The position numbers were made by a program, and so were the translations under genes. A DNA stretch of 64,000 nucleotides from Enoplosus armatus (Eukaryota; Chordata; Actinopteri; Centrarchiformes; Enoplosidae), in assembly GCF_043641665.1 (NCBI RefSeq), contig NC_092182.1, positions 20,335,241 to 20,399,240 on the forward strand. Reading direction: 5' to 3'. Positions 23,139-33,704 of the stretch are shown here, one piece after another. Position 1 is the stretch's first letter. Every line of letters starts with the position of its first letter. The notes beneath the pieces were generated by a model. The model saw nothing but the letters and a program-made list of their open reading frames with translations, was not told the DNA's origin and searched no databases.

Positions 23139-25448
23139 ATGATGAAGACTTTGTGTGTTGTTGTTGTTGTTGGCCTGAGTCTCACCTCAGTGTGCCAGCC
23201 TGCGTCGCTGGCCTGTCAGAAGCTGCTGAAGCCATTGGACAAAGGTCCAGATGTAAGTCTCTTTCCATATAAACGTCTTTATTAAACAAAACTCAACTGA
23301 ACCTATTGAACCCATTTGTGCTATATTTCTCTTTCCTGATGTGTTGTGGGAAAGAAAACATTCACAAAAGTTGCATATTTTAAAAAAAATATAATTCAAC
23401 AATAATTCCTTCTTTTATTTCAGTTGTCTGGGAGATGGCACTACATAGCCGTGTCCTCAGACGTCTGTTTGGTGACAACATTACTGAGTGCTGTTCTTTG
23501 GCCAAGTGTTGTAGTGGACATTGCCTCTACGGGCTTACCGAGCGTCTACAATGCCAACATTAAGATTAAAATGTAAGCAATCTTTTTACTTGGTGGTTAA
23601 TTAGTTGACTTTTTGAAAGTAAGATGCATCACACATCACCATAAATCTTTTGCAGGTATGGATATTGCCTCAATGAATCACAACCATTTTTCCAGAACAA
23701 CAACGCAGTGTTTGACGTCGACAGCGACTGTAAGTTTTGTTTAATATACTGTGTGCCCTGGTGTTTAATCCTTCTGATTGCGATTAAACGTTTACACTGC
23801 AGACTACTGACTTTCTAGCTCATTTACTTTATAAAAGAGTACTTTGCTCGTTCTCTCTAATTCTGTGTTATTACCATCCACAAAAAAAGACTTTGACTTG
23901 CTGCGCTTACAACTTTTAAAGAAGATAACAAGAAAAAATTACAAAACGAATTACAAATGATTCACAGAGGTGACCTTATGATTGATTGGAGTCCTGTAGT
24001 GGGCTTTGAAATAATTTGTTTCTAAAATAGAGCTGTTGCACTTTATTTTTTTGTGATATTTTGTGTTTTTTTTCAATCTTGTTGTATCTTTAAGTAATTT
24101 TTTATTGTTAGTATTGACATTTGTGTTTTTAACATTTTGATACAGATGTAGTGTTTATGTGATTATGATGTTATAGTTTTATTGTAAACCATTTAATGTA
24201 TTATTACCATCCACACTCTTCTAATGATTTCAACAGATGTCCAAAGTGGTGAACCAGATGTGCTACTGCAAAGTGGATGTCCTGACTGCATCATTGTAAA
24301 GGGGGATGAAGACATTAAATTTCTTATGCTCTTCAGTAAGGAGAACAGAGGGATTATATGAGAAAATATGTAATAATATTGGTGATATACAGTAAAATAT
24401 AGCTTAATGTGACACTAATACTCACTGGAGGAAGACTACTCACCAAGACTCAGAGAGACTAATCTCCTTTGCCTGGCTTCAGGCCATTCATAATTCATGA
24501 TTTCCACCTGGAAGGCACTATAAAACTATAATCTATAATCCAGACATCTGTACAGTTAACTACCTAATTAAGTGAAAACCATATCAATCAATCATATTGA
24601 CTAATATTAATGATTAAGGTATTTTTTATGCATTTTAAATGATAAGTTTACAAGATGCACTAAATACATATAGATATGGATATTAACAGTATTTAGCTTT
24701 CCAAACATATAAACTATAGTGTGTGAGATTGGAGTGGTGTGGGTTAAACCGGTAAATACTGCATAATATCATCACAAGGCTTTGACCTCAAATGTGTCAC
24801 CTCTTCACCAGGTAGGAGACAGACTGTCACTGCTGCTGAGCTGAAGGAGTTTGAGACACAGACAGAGTGTCTCGGCTGGTCCAAACCACAGGTCCTAAAC
24901 TCAGATCACGGTGAGACTTTTACACCTACAGTATCAAACCACTCGGTAAATTAGAATATGCATGTAGTCAGTATTAAAGAAAACAATGGTATGTTGCCCA
25001 TCCTTAAATTGTTTATATACGTTAAGATATTTGACCATCCTTAATGCAGAGATATTAAAAGAAGCAGTTGTTTGTGCTGCTATTGTACCATTTTCCTCTC
25101 TGCAGCTCCATGGTAATACTATGGTATACCATAATAATTTAACATAGAAAGTGGCATTATACATTTTCTTACGGCTTTTTATAAATTGCCATGTGCATAA
25201 GAGAATGCAGCACAAGCTGTTGTTATTTTTGTGGTCAGTGTAATTTTGATTTGCCTTTGATTTGCCTTTCTGTTCTCTGTACAGACTATGTAGACTGCAA
25301 GCAGACTGAAGACAACATCTCTGATGCTGATAGAATGGCAATATTTTCCATGATGCTTGAAAGGGTGGAAAGCGTGCGTGAAAATATCGTCAGTTGTATC
25401 GTACAGTTTTTTCTCTCCTACCTCCCTGCTCTCTATTTTGAGAAGTAA
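23139..25448 (+). CDS. Lipocalin 1, saxitoxin/tetrodotoxin-binding (PSTBP)-like
   Basis: Six coding exons: 23,139-23,252; 23,424-23,572; 23,656-23,729; 24,237-24,335; 24,812-24,910; 25,285-25,448. All junctions are GT-AG and phases join cleanly to a 232-residue protein. Residues 1 to about 20 are a signal peptide, starting at the first of two adjacent ATGs. The lipocalin G-x-W signature is at 41-43 (GRW). Sequons are at N94 and N189. A CPDC motif lies in exon 4 and further cysteines at C165 and C183. The C-terminal 35 residues are unusually hydrophobic (FFLSYLPALYF). Fish homologues are secreted plasma proteins that bind small hydrophobic or toxic ligands (PSTBP of pufferfish, tributyltin-binding proteins of flounder). 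The ligand here is unknown. It is a ligand-binding protein, not a toxin. Lipocalin 2 is a tandem paralogue 7.6 kb away. A possible second exon 4 acceptor at 24,258 would drop seven residues. Confidence 0.88.
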
Positions 25449-25550
25449 ATGGCCATCACTTGCTTGTTCTATGCGTGTGTTTGTGTGTGTGTCTACAAGT
25501 GTGTCTGAATGTTTCATCACAATTTATCTTCAAACAGGACTAAGAGTCTA

Positions 25551-25950
25551 TAGCCATGCTAGCGGCTGCTGCACTTAGACATAGCAGTGCTTTGAGCCAT
25601 TAAATGCCAACGTTAGCACAAAACACAAAGTATATTTGGTCATAAACCAAAGTATTGGACAAATTGAAGTTTTGACTTCATGATGGTGAAAAGTGATTAC
25701 AAGTCATCCTGATAGAAAAATGAATGTGTGAGCCAGATTTTGTGCCAATGCATGGATGGTGAGATATTTCACAGGATATGTGAGAACTTTGAAGTGCTGG
25801 TGGCACTAAAGAAAATGTCAAGTGATCACCAAAGTCATTTCATAGCAATCCACCCAGTAGTTGTAGAGATATTTCAGTTTGGACCAAAGTTGGCCTGACC
25901 CACAGACATCATTCATTACCATCCCTAGAACCATGCCGCTAGCATGGCTA
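25551..25950 (-). mobile_element. Complete 400-bp inverted-repeat element (family A)
   Basis: The 16-bp left end TAGCCATGCTAGCGGC (25,551-25,566) is the exact reverse complement of the right end GCCGCTAGCATGGCTA (25,935-25,950). The interior carries reverse-complement family A words, such as ATAGCAATCCACCCAGTAGT and CATGCATGGATGG-like segments. There is no open frame, so it is a MITE-like non-autonomous element. It lies about 100 bp after the lipocalin 1 stop codon and may be part of its 3' UTR. A clear target-site duplication is not visible. Confidence 0.7.
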
Positions 25951-26097
25951 AAAATAACTCATCACTCAACATCCACTGGCATAAGGTGACATTATGTGTA
26001 ATTTTATAGTATGAACTTAAAAAACTATAGCGGGTGGTATCTAAACTACTGTTGTATGAATGCCAACAACAACAAATGCCCTTATTTTCATTATTTC

Positions 26098-26345
26098 GGT
26101 TGTCTGGGAACTGGTAAGTCATAGCCATGTCCTCAAATGGCAAATTTGTTGACATTTGTTGGCATGAATCCTTAAAAGTAAGCTGCATCACACAGTCAGA
26201 GTATGTTACATCACCAGGTGCTGCACAGTTTTCTCCTTGGCAGGTATGGATGTGGCCTCAAAGACTCTGATCCACAATGTTTGATGTTGACAGCAACAGT
26301 CAGAGTTTGTGTTTAATACACAACGTGCATCTGTGTTTAATTGCA
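26098..26345 (+). pseudogene. Decayed lipocalin copy (exons 2-3 remnant)
   Basis: GGTTGTCTGGGAACTGGTAA and CATAGCCATGTCCTCA echo the start of lipocalin exon 2. A deleted middle follows. Then come AAAGTAAGCTGCATCACACA (matching lipocalin 1 intron 2), TGGCAGGTATGGATGTGGCCTC (acceptor plus exon 3 start) and TGTTTGATGTTGACAGCAAC (exon 3 end). The frame is broken and exons 1 and 4-6 are not found nearby. It is an old third copy between the two intact genes. Confidence 0.7.
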
Positions 26346-27746
26346 TGTCTCTTTGCCGGTGAGATTAATGTGATCAATGTGTAAATACTGATATATGGAT
26401 GTAACACAAATTGAAATACAGATTTAGTGTGATGTTGACTGTCCGCTGTACTGACATTTGCAGTTAATCAGGTCATAAATAGCAGCTGTGCAGGAGTTTG
26501 GGGGAGGTTACTTAGAGGCCAAATATAACTCGTCCACCAGAACACTGATGAAAACCACAAGCGTGCAAACGTTTGTACTGATCTCAGATGCTCATTTAAT
26601 AATAAAAATAAATTCTGTTCTGTGAAATAAAACTGTTGATGGTCGTATTTTTATGATGCATACCTGAAATCATGTATTCATGTATTACTACCATCAACAC
26701 TATTCATATGTTCATACATTCTAGCCATGCAGAGAGTTTCATTTGGCCTGAGATATCCGTCTCTGAGATTTCTGCTGCCATCCCAACACATGAAAGGAAA
26801 TTGGTTTTTAAAAATTCATGAGCAACTTGTCTTTCCAGAAACAATGTACCAGCGACTCTGGACCGAGTTCACTGTGAACGGCTTTAATCGGTAGAGTGAG
26901 ATGGACTCTGTGACATGGAAAGAAATGATACATGAACAAAATGAATTTGAATGAGGATGAATAAATAAAGATGCTATAATCACATGAACACTCTACTCAT
27001 AGTAACTTAAAGCTATTTTTATCCATTCAAATGATGACGTGTAAATAAATTATCTGTGCACAAAGACATATTTTGGCAGATTATTACAAACAGTAAACAT
27101 ACTTAATTTTTTTGTGTTCTGAATAGAAGTACATACTACAAGACTATTTATCATAATACCTTTATACTATTGTTATATTCCTATTATCAGGTGTTAGAAA
27201 ATGATAACAACTCAGTTGTAAGTAATATTGGTTTTTTTATCATTTCTGGCTACAACTACACCTGCACAAATGTAGGAGCAGCAGTTCAAATTACAAAGTA
27301 TTTTGTCTGTCAGCTATATGTAAAAGAAATTCTCACTTCCTGGTAGGCTTGAAACTACGTCTTTAATAGAACACATTTTGGGAAGTACACTTGTTTGCCG
27401 CTTAACTCTGAGACAGATGAGAATGTTGATCATCTTGTTCGTCCAATACAGAGATAGCACAGTTTACAGTGAGTACACATAAATGTTTATGGCAGACAGG
27501 AAGTAAATACTCACAAAAACATATGTACAGAACATAATGCAAAACTAAATAGAGCTGTACACAGATTTTAAAAGTGAAAAACGACTGGTTTGATCATGAC
27601 ACAGCTAACCACAAACCTATAAAAATACAGTGTATCTGATAACATACACATAAACTACATGTAAAAAAGGTCCTTCAACTGAATTTTTAAAATAAAAACA
27701 TTAGACAGCTAAATAAAATACATACCGTGTCCAAGAAAATGTTGTA
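26346..27746. other. Stretch between lipocalin remnant and receptor 3' end
   Basis: No gene recognised. The part next to 27,746 is presumably the 3' UTR of the minus-strand adenosine receptor. No convincing polyadenylation signal was picked out by eye. Confidence 0.4.
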
Positions 27747-28882
27747 TCAATTGTTGAGATTGTTGTCCGTAGTCTGGCTTGTCTGAGATCCTTGATTTTC
27801 TTCTCCACATGTGATGTATTGTCTCCAGATCTTCAGGTATGCTGTCTTGATCTTTTGTATTTTGAACGCATACACAACTGGGTTCACAGCTGAGTTAGCA
27901 TGAGAAAGCAGGATGCCAAAATAGAAAGCTGTTCCTGGTACATCCTTCGGCCCACCAAAGTACACAATGCAGTTCATTATGTGGAGCGGGAGCCAGGACA
28001 GGGCAAACAGAGCCAAGACCAGGGACAGAGATGCTGCCAGCTGTTTCTCTTTCCTCAGGTAGTTCTGAGACAGTTTTTGGACACCGTTGCCTGGTTTCTC
28101 TCGAAGGTTTCCTCGAATGGTACAGAAGACATACACGTACAATACAGTCATCACCAACAGAGGTGTGAGGGTGCAGAGAAAAAAGTTGAAATAAACCAGG
28201 TATGACATGGGGATCACTGATACAAACTGGCAGACTATAGTAGAGTTGACTGAGTTAGACAAGGTTTTGTGATTGTACCATCCAAGCATGGGAGCAAAAC
28301 TCAGTGGTATTGCAACAAGCCAACATGCTGCTACCACAAGCCAAGAATGCCTCTGTGTTACAGTGCTTTTGTACCTATAGAGAAAGGCAGTAATTATTGA
28401 TATAATCAATTATGTTGCAAGACATGCATAAGGGTAAAGAGTTTAGGGTGAGATCAAATGGGTGAAAATGTAAAGCTTATGATTCAAAGCTGTGATTAGC
28501 AGCGCTGTTTTACTTTTATCTGCACAATAAACCATCCAGAAAAAAAATCTTACCTAATAGGGATATACACCCGGAGGAATCGGTCCACTGCAATAGCCGT
28601 GAGAGACAAAACTGAAACTAGTGTCAACAGGACGACCACACAGCTGATGAAGAGACAGCCGTGGAATGAAGTCTGCACTCGTCCGTCCACCACCACAGCC
28701 AGTGGTATGGCCACGCAGCCAACCATAAAGTCAGCCACAGCCAGACAGACCATAAGGCAGAAGGTAGGTTGGTGAATGCTTTTACTGGTCCACACTGCCA
28801 AAATAACCAACATATTACCAAGACAGCAGCTAACAGCAATGAGCACCTCCAACAACGTGTAGATCAATTCTCCGACATCCAT
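27747..28882 (-). CDS. adora3: Adenosine receptor, A1/A3 class (A3-like)
   Basis: Two coding exons, 28,882-28,554 and 28,374-27,747, join in phase 2 (AG|G in an arginine codon, R110) to 318 residues. An intron right after the DRY region is the classic adenosine-receptor position. Seven membrane segments are visible. TM3 ends in D100-R101-F102, so the usual DRY is DRF. EL2 has a sequon at N153 and C158, which would pair with the TM3 cysteine. TM6 carries SWLP (W237) and N244, the ligand-binding asparagine position. TM7 has [12 protein letters not shown] (267-278), and C299 is a likely palmitoylation site. Receptors of this class couple to Gi and sense extracellular adenosine at the plasma membrane. 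I chose the start at 28,882 over an ATG 48 codons upstream because family N-termini are short. A1/A3 class is certain; subtype A3 is an inference from residue pattern and length. Confidence 0.88.
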
Positions 28883-29029
28883 TGTGCTTCTTATCCAGCT
28901 AATGTTAGAGAGGTAATGGCGTAGCGTCTCTGAATGTCTGAGTCTGAGCCTGAACGTGCTGAGCTCTTGTGAAACCTCTGAGGAAATCCATATACATCTA
29001 TATGAATACGAAACATAGGCTGACAAAAA

Positions 29030-29750
29030 ATCTAACCATAGCTAGTTGCAGTGGTTTATATTAGTCGCTAAACAACAAGCTATCTGGCCAAAACAGAGGA
29101 AGCCACAAAGCCACATCCTTAGCTTGCTATACATCTCCAAACAGACCCACTGGCGCTGAAAGTGGCTGGACGGGTGCAGCTGATGTTGTGTTGTGCTTTT
29201 CTACACACCAGACTGGTAAGTCATCATACATAAATTCACAAAAGTTTAATATCACCTGCTGTATCGCTTAAAAACAGGCAAAGGGAAAACAAAATGCAGC
29301 TCCATGGAGGGGCAACATCTGTCCAGCTTTGCTACAGTGTCATGTTGGACAATGTGAGGTTCAGTCATTCTGTAGTCCAGCTGTTCAGGAAAAGGTTCTA
29401 ATCCCATTCAGGATCATTATTGCTTTAGCTTTCACTTACTCAATAAAAGTGAGGCAGTTTTGTCAGTGTGGTGGTGAAAAGTTAACCAGCTGGCTTTGGA
29501 GTTAACCCTGGCTATTCAGTCTCTGAAAGATAGGTCAGCTTTACATTGAGCTCAGTTGCCATAGTAACAAATGCGGCAGGCAGGCCAAAGCTGAAAGGAG
29601 CAGGTTTTGTTCAACCTCATAGATCAAAACATATGAAAGACCCACCTATACAGACATTCCTGGCTGCTACTGACTTAGGTGCTGTGTGCATTATAAACCA
29701 CTTTGAGTTTACCTGCAATGAAATGTGCAATATAAATAAAATTGCGTTGT
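29030..29750. other. Upstream region of the adenosine receptor
   Basis: It presumably contains the receptor's 5' UTR and promoter. I see no TATA box or CpG island. A retroposon-like tail with AATATAAATAAAATTGCG and a short CTGCCTTGCCTTG run lies at 29,690-29,765. Confidence 0.4.
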
Positions 29751-29754
29751 CCTG

Positions 29755-30075
29755 CCTTGCCTTGGTGATCCCTTGACTTTTTCTCTAGCGCCACCAGCAG
29801 GTCTACACTAAAATATCTCAACATCTACGAGATGGATTTGCACTGAATTGTCTACAAACATTAATTGTTCCCAGACGATTTAACCTAATTCTAATGCTCT
29901 TTTTGATCCTCCGACTTTTCCTCTAGCACCACCATGAGGTTTGTAATTCTGAGAGAAATGTCTCGACAATGGATTGCTAAGAAATTTGGTACTGACATTC
30001 ATGCCCCTATCAAGATGAATGGTAACAACCTTAACTTTTCATCTAGCACCATCATCAGGTCAAAAATCTGTACTA
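29755..30075 (+). repeat. Family A repeat, tandem partial copy
   Basis: Three related units in a row share TTGATCCTCCGACTTTTCCT-like and CTAGCGCCACCAGCAGG / CTAGCACCACCATGAGG / CTAGCACCATCATCAGG words. It has the same tandem structure as the copy at 86-430. Truncated, with no coding capacity. Confidence 0.65.
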
Positions 30076-30593
30076 CATACTAATAAACTGTCCTAGCAGT
30101 TAGTATACACAAAAATCTACATACATTTTATATTAACAAGAAATTATACAATATGTGCAACTTCACATGTCAATAAAACTGCTACTTTGCAATGTCATAG
30201 CCAATTAAACTTCCCATATAGAAATCAAAATATTCTTCCAAAAATGTAATACTTATTTCTTTGTTTACTTACATCTTGGTGCAGCTGTCTCACCACCATC
30301 CACAATTTGTTTCATTTTATCCAGCTATCCTCCATTTCCTTAGTGCATTGCATTGTGGGAGAATAGTGTGCAGCCACAGCAAACTCAAAAATGAACGGTA
30401 TTTAGTATGCATACTGTGTGGTTTGAGTATACTTAATTTAGTCACCTTTTCAGTGCGAATACACTGCATACTCAAAACCTCCTTAGACTCAGAGTGTAGT
30501 ATGGATTTGGAACACACTATTAGTTGTGCTTGGCCAAATTTGGACCCTGAAAGTGTTGGTGTATACGTCATAAAAACCCAGCACCCTTTCTCC
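30076..30593. other. Gene-free stretch before the lipocalin 2 unit
   Basis: Overlapping open frames on both strands of 108-119 codons have no domain and no splice partners, so they are not called as genes. From about 30,594 (CAGTTTGGGACCAGCAG) the sequence parallels the region before lipocalin 1. Confidence 0.45.
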
Positions 30594-30690
30594 AGTTTGG
30601 GACCAGCAGTGGCTGCATGACAGTTTGTTTGATAGATAAACATAAGTGCTCACACTCAGGGTTAAGGTTCAGTTTGGTTGGTGTTGTACC

Positions 30691-30785
30691 AACTCAGACA
30701 GGGGTGGGTAGATGTGGCACAAAAATGATTGGTCAGTGATATCGATATAAAACAGACCTGAGAGAGACAGAGAGGCATCAGAGCC
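30691..30785 (+). promoter_or_regulatory. Core promoter and 5' UTR of lipocalin 2
   Basis: It is near-identical to 23,046-23,138: ACTCAGACAGGGGTGGGTAG, TGATTGGTCAG (inverted CCAAT) and GATATAAAACAGA (TATA-like). The TATA segment is 2 bp shorter than in copy 1 and the leader is a few bases longer. The two genes probably share expression control. Confidence 0.65.
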
Positions 30786-32786
30786 ATGATGAAGACTTTG
30801 TGTGTTGCTGTTGTTGTGCTGAGTCTCACCTCAGTGTGCCAGCCTGCGTCGCTGGCCTGTCAGAAGCTGCTGAAGTCATTGGACAAAGGTCCAGATGTAA
30901 GTCTCTTTCCACATGTATAACTAACTTTGTATTTTTTTAACCTGCTTTATTTTATTGTTTGTCGTTTCGTTTTCCTGAAATATGTTGATGGAAAAACAAT
31001 TCACAAGGCTTCAGATCATTGCCAAACATTTGCAAAGTCAAAATAAATAAATAAAACAAAATTCACTTATTTTGTTATGTCAGCTGTCGGGGACTTGGTA
31101 CGTCATAGCCGTGTCTTCGGACGACTGTTTGGTGACAACATTACTGAATTCTGTTTTTTGGCCAAGTATTGAATTGGACGTTACCGCTAAGGGCTTACCA
31201 AATGTCTACAATGCCAACTTTAAGGTTAAAATGTAAGCAATCTTTTTACTTGTGATGGGTAAATCACCATGTCCGGTTCAGTCGTTCTTTCAGATGTTAA
31301 ATCTTTTTTTAAATCCTTGGCAGACATGAACATTGCACCACTGAATCAGAATCATTTTTCTATGACAACAACACCATGGTCTATGTCGACAGCAACAGTA
31401 AGAGTTTTGTTTAATATACTGTGTGTACTGGTGTTTAATTATGTGTCTCTTTGTCTCATCTTCTTTTAATCGCTATTAGACGTTTACAATGCAGACTACT
31501 GACTCTCTAGCTCATTCACTTGCTTGTTCTCTCTCATTCTGTGAGATTGTAAACAATTAGTGATAGTGCTGAAACTATGATACATTTAAGCTCTCTTGTA
31601 GGCCTTGAAATTATAATAATTTGTAGGACACTCGTTCTTTTGAGTCTTGTTATATTTTGTATATTAATGTTAATAATATTTGTATTTTTTTTACAGATGT
31701 GCTGCTGCAAGGTGGATGTCCTGACTGCATCGTTGTAAAGACGGATGGAGACTTGACATTTCTTATGCTCTTCAGTAAGGAGAACAGAGGGATTATATAA
31801 GAAAATATGTAATAATATTGGTGATATACAGTAAAATATAGCTTAATGTGACACTAATACTCACTGCAGGAAGACTACTCACCAAGACTCAGAAAGACTA
31901 ATCTCCTTTGCCTGGCTTCAGACCATTCATAATTCATGATTTCCACTTGGAGTTACCTCCAGAAAACTATAATCTATAATCCAGATGTATGTAATGATAG
32001 AGATCACCAAAGTTATTGCAAATCATCCTGAGGGGAACATAAATGTCTGTACACAAAATGTCACTGCAATTCATGTAACAGTTGTTGAGATATTACAACC
32101 AACATTGCTAACTAATACAAAGGTGTTACTGTAATTTACATGTAATGTAGTATATATAAACTATAATGTGTGAGATTGCAGTGGTGTTGGTTAAACTGGT
32201 ATTTACTGTATAATATCATTGACCTCAAATGTGTCACCTCGTCACCAGGTAGGAGACAGACTGTCACTGCTGCTGAGCTGAAGGAGTTCACGACACAGAC
32301 AGAGTGTCTCGGCTGGTCCATGCCACAGGTCCTAAACTCAGATCACGGTGAGATTTGAGAAAAAAAGAATTGTTCATGTAGAGTTAAGATGTCTTTGCAG
32401 TCAATACATGAAAACAAAGGGAGTGTAGTGGCGCTGTCTCGTGATAGTGATACCTATTATTTCATTCTCTGCAGTGCTGTGGTATTACCATGGTATACTG
32501 TACCATAGTATGCAATACATGCCATGGTAGTGATAGTGATAGCATTATTATTATTGTCAGTACTGTTACCTTTCTAATTTTCCTTTTTGCTCCCTGCACA
32601 GACTATGAAAACTGTCCGTCAATCGACAACAACACTGATGCTCTGGGATTATCACCCCAAATCTATCAAAGACTGAAAAACAGTTATACAGAACCCCTCA
32701 AGTGTCTTACAGAGAATTTTCTTTATTACCCCCGTGTTGCCTTTGAGTGGGTTCAGCAAGGTGTGGCTAATTTATGGCCTTTTTAG
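30786..32786 (+). CDS. Lipocalin 2, saxitoxin/tetrodotoxin-binding (PSTBP)-like
   Basis: Six coding exons: 30,786-30,896; 31,084-31,232; 31,324-31,397; 31,697-31,774; 32,249-32,347; 32,602-32,786. All junctions are GT-AG, giving 231 residues. The signal peptide (1 to about 19) is nearly identical to paralogue 1. The G-x-W signature is at 40-42 (GTW). Sequons are at N102 and N180, both different from those in paralogue 1. A CPDC motif is in exon 4. Exon 4 is 21 nt shorter than in paralogue 1, and exon 6 has a different C-terminus ending in VANLWPF. Exons 1 and 5 are about 95-97% identical to paralogue 1, while exons 2 and 3 are about 83% and 72% (hand count). Role as for lipocalin 1: secreted small-ligand carrier, ligand unknown. 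A partial family A repeat sits in intron 4. Confidence 0.88.
31990..32100 (-). repeat. Family A fragment in lipocalin 2 intron 4
   Basis: ATCACCAAAGTTATTGCAAA, ATGTCTGTACACAAAATG and GTTGTTGAGATATTACA are reverse-complement family A words. The first roughly 200 bp of the intron match lipocalin 1 closely. The fragment is absent from the lipocalin 1 intron, so it arrived after duplication. Confidence 0.5.
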
Positions 32787-32967
32787 GGTACTACCATAAC
32801 AAATGTCCTTACTTGGGTTTTTAAGATTTCATGTGGCAACCTGTCAGTGCTCACAGTGATCTACAGCAAAGACAATATATTGCTATACTATATTTGAGCC
32901 AGTTCATCAATCCATTATTAAATTTAATATTATAATATTGCAGGAAAACTTTACCTGAAAACACTGT

Positions 32968-33215
32968 CCCAGTTTTGCTGAAGTCACCAGATGTAAGTCT
33001 CTTTCCACATGTATAACTAAATTTGTATTTTTTTTAAACTGCTTTATTTGACATTTGATGTTTCATTTTCCTGAAATATGTTGCGGGAAAAACAATTCAC
33101 AAGGTTTCAGATCATTGCCAAACATTTGCAAAGTCAAAATAAATAAATAAAACAAAATTTACTTCTTTTGTTATGTCAGCTGTTGGGGACAGCTCATAGC
33201 CCTGTGTTCGAATAG
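32968..33215 (+). pseudogene. Lipocalin exon 1 end / intron 1 / exon 2 start remnant
   Basis: GCTGAAGTCACCAGATGTAA copies the end of exon 1 with its donor. The next 190 bp closely match lipocalin 2 intron 1 (30,897-31,083), ending in TTATGTCAGCTGTTGGGGAC, the acceptor and exon 2 start. After CATAGCCCTGTGTTCG the match stops. Signal peptide and later exons are missing, so this is a truncated duplicate 180 bp after lipocalin 2. Confidence 0.75.
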
Positions 33216-33439
33216 GGCTATGAGTTTTGCTGAAGTCACCTTCAGCAAACGTGGGATAGTGCTTATAATACGGTTTCCAATAACACCAAAGATGATATTG
33301 CGCATTCTTATTTTGATTGTGATTTATAATCCCTTGTGTTTATCAAGATCCAATTCATGTGTTGGTCTGCTTTTTCTGAACATGTGCCAAACGGTCCCTT
33401 TTTGAACTCCAACCACAAACCACAATGAAGATGTCACAC

Positions 33440-33660
33440 AAAGATTTTAGGATTAACATGTTGTATTGGTTGCATGCAGTCAAATGGCAAAAGAAGGCAA
33501 AGCTTAAATGCCCCACTTTTGCTGATGTCTTGACCTGACGATGATCCCACTTGGATTGAAATGTTACGTCTATTTGAATGTATCTTGTGGCTTGCAGTCA
33601 GTGTGCTTTAACTTTTTTCCTCTATGCTGCTTTTTAAATAGCATCTTACCCATGTGATGT
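33440..33660 (+). repeat. Dispersed repeat, probable SINE-like tail
   Basis: ACCTGACGATGATCCCACTT, GATTGAAATGTTACGTCTAT and CTTGCAGTCAGTGTGCTTTA resemble a common fish retroposed repeat of the 'DDRT...GAAA(T/C)GTT' kind. No coding capacity. Confidence 0.45.
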
Positions 33661-33704
33661 GTGTATAATTACACCCACTTTTGATGAACCAGCACCCTCA
33701 CTCG

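Noticed and set aside
28883..29026. Upstream in-frame ATG adding 48 residues to the adenosine receptor
   Set aside because: The added residues look like translated leader, and receptors of this class have short N-termini. The ATG at 28,882 is preferred.
30261..30643. Open frames of 119 (plus) and 108 (minus) codons before lipocalin 2
   Set aside because: They overlap on opposite strands, have no domain and sit in ordinary intergenic sequence.
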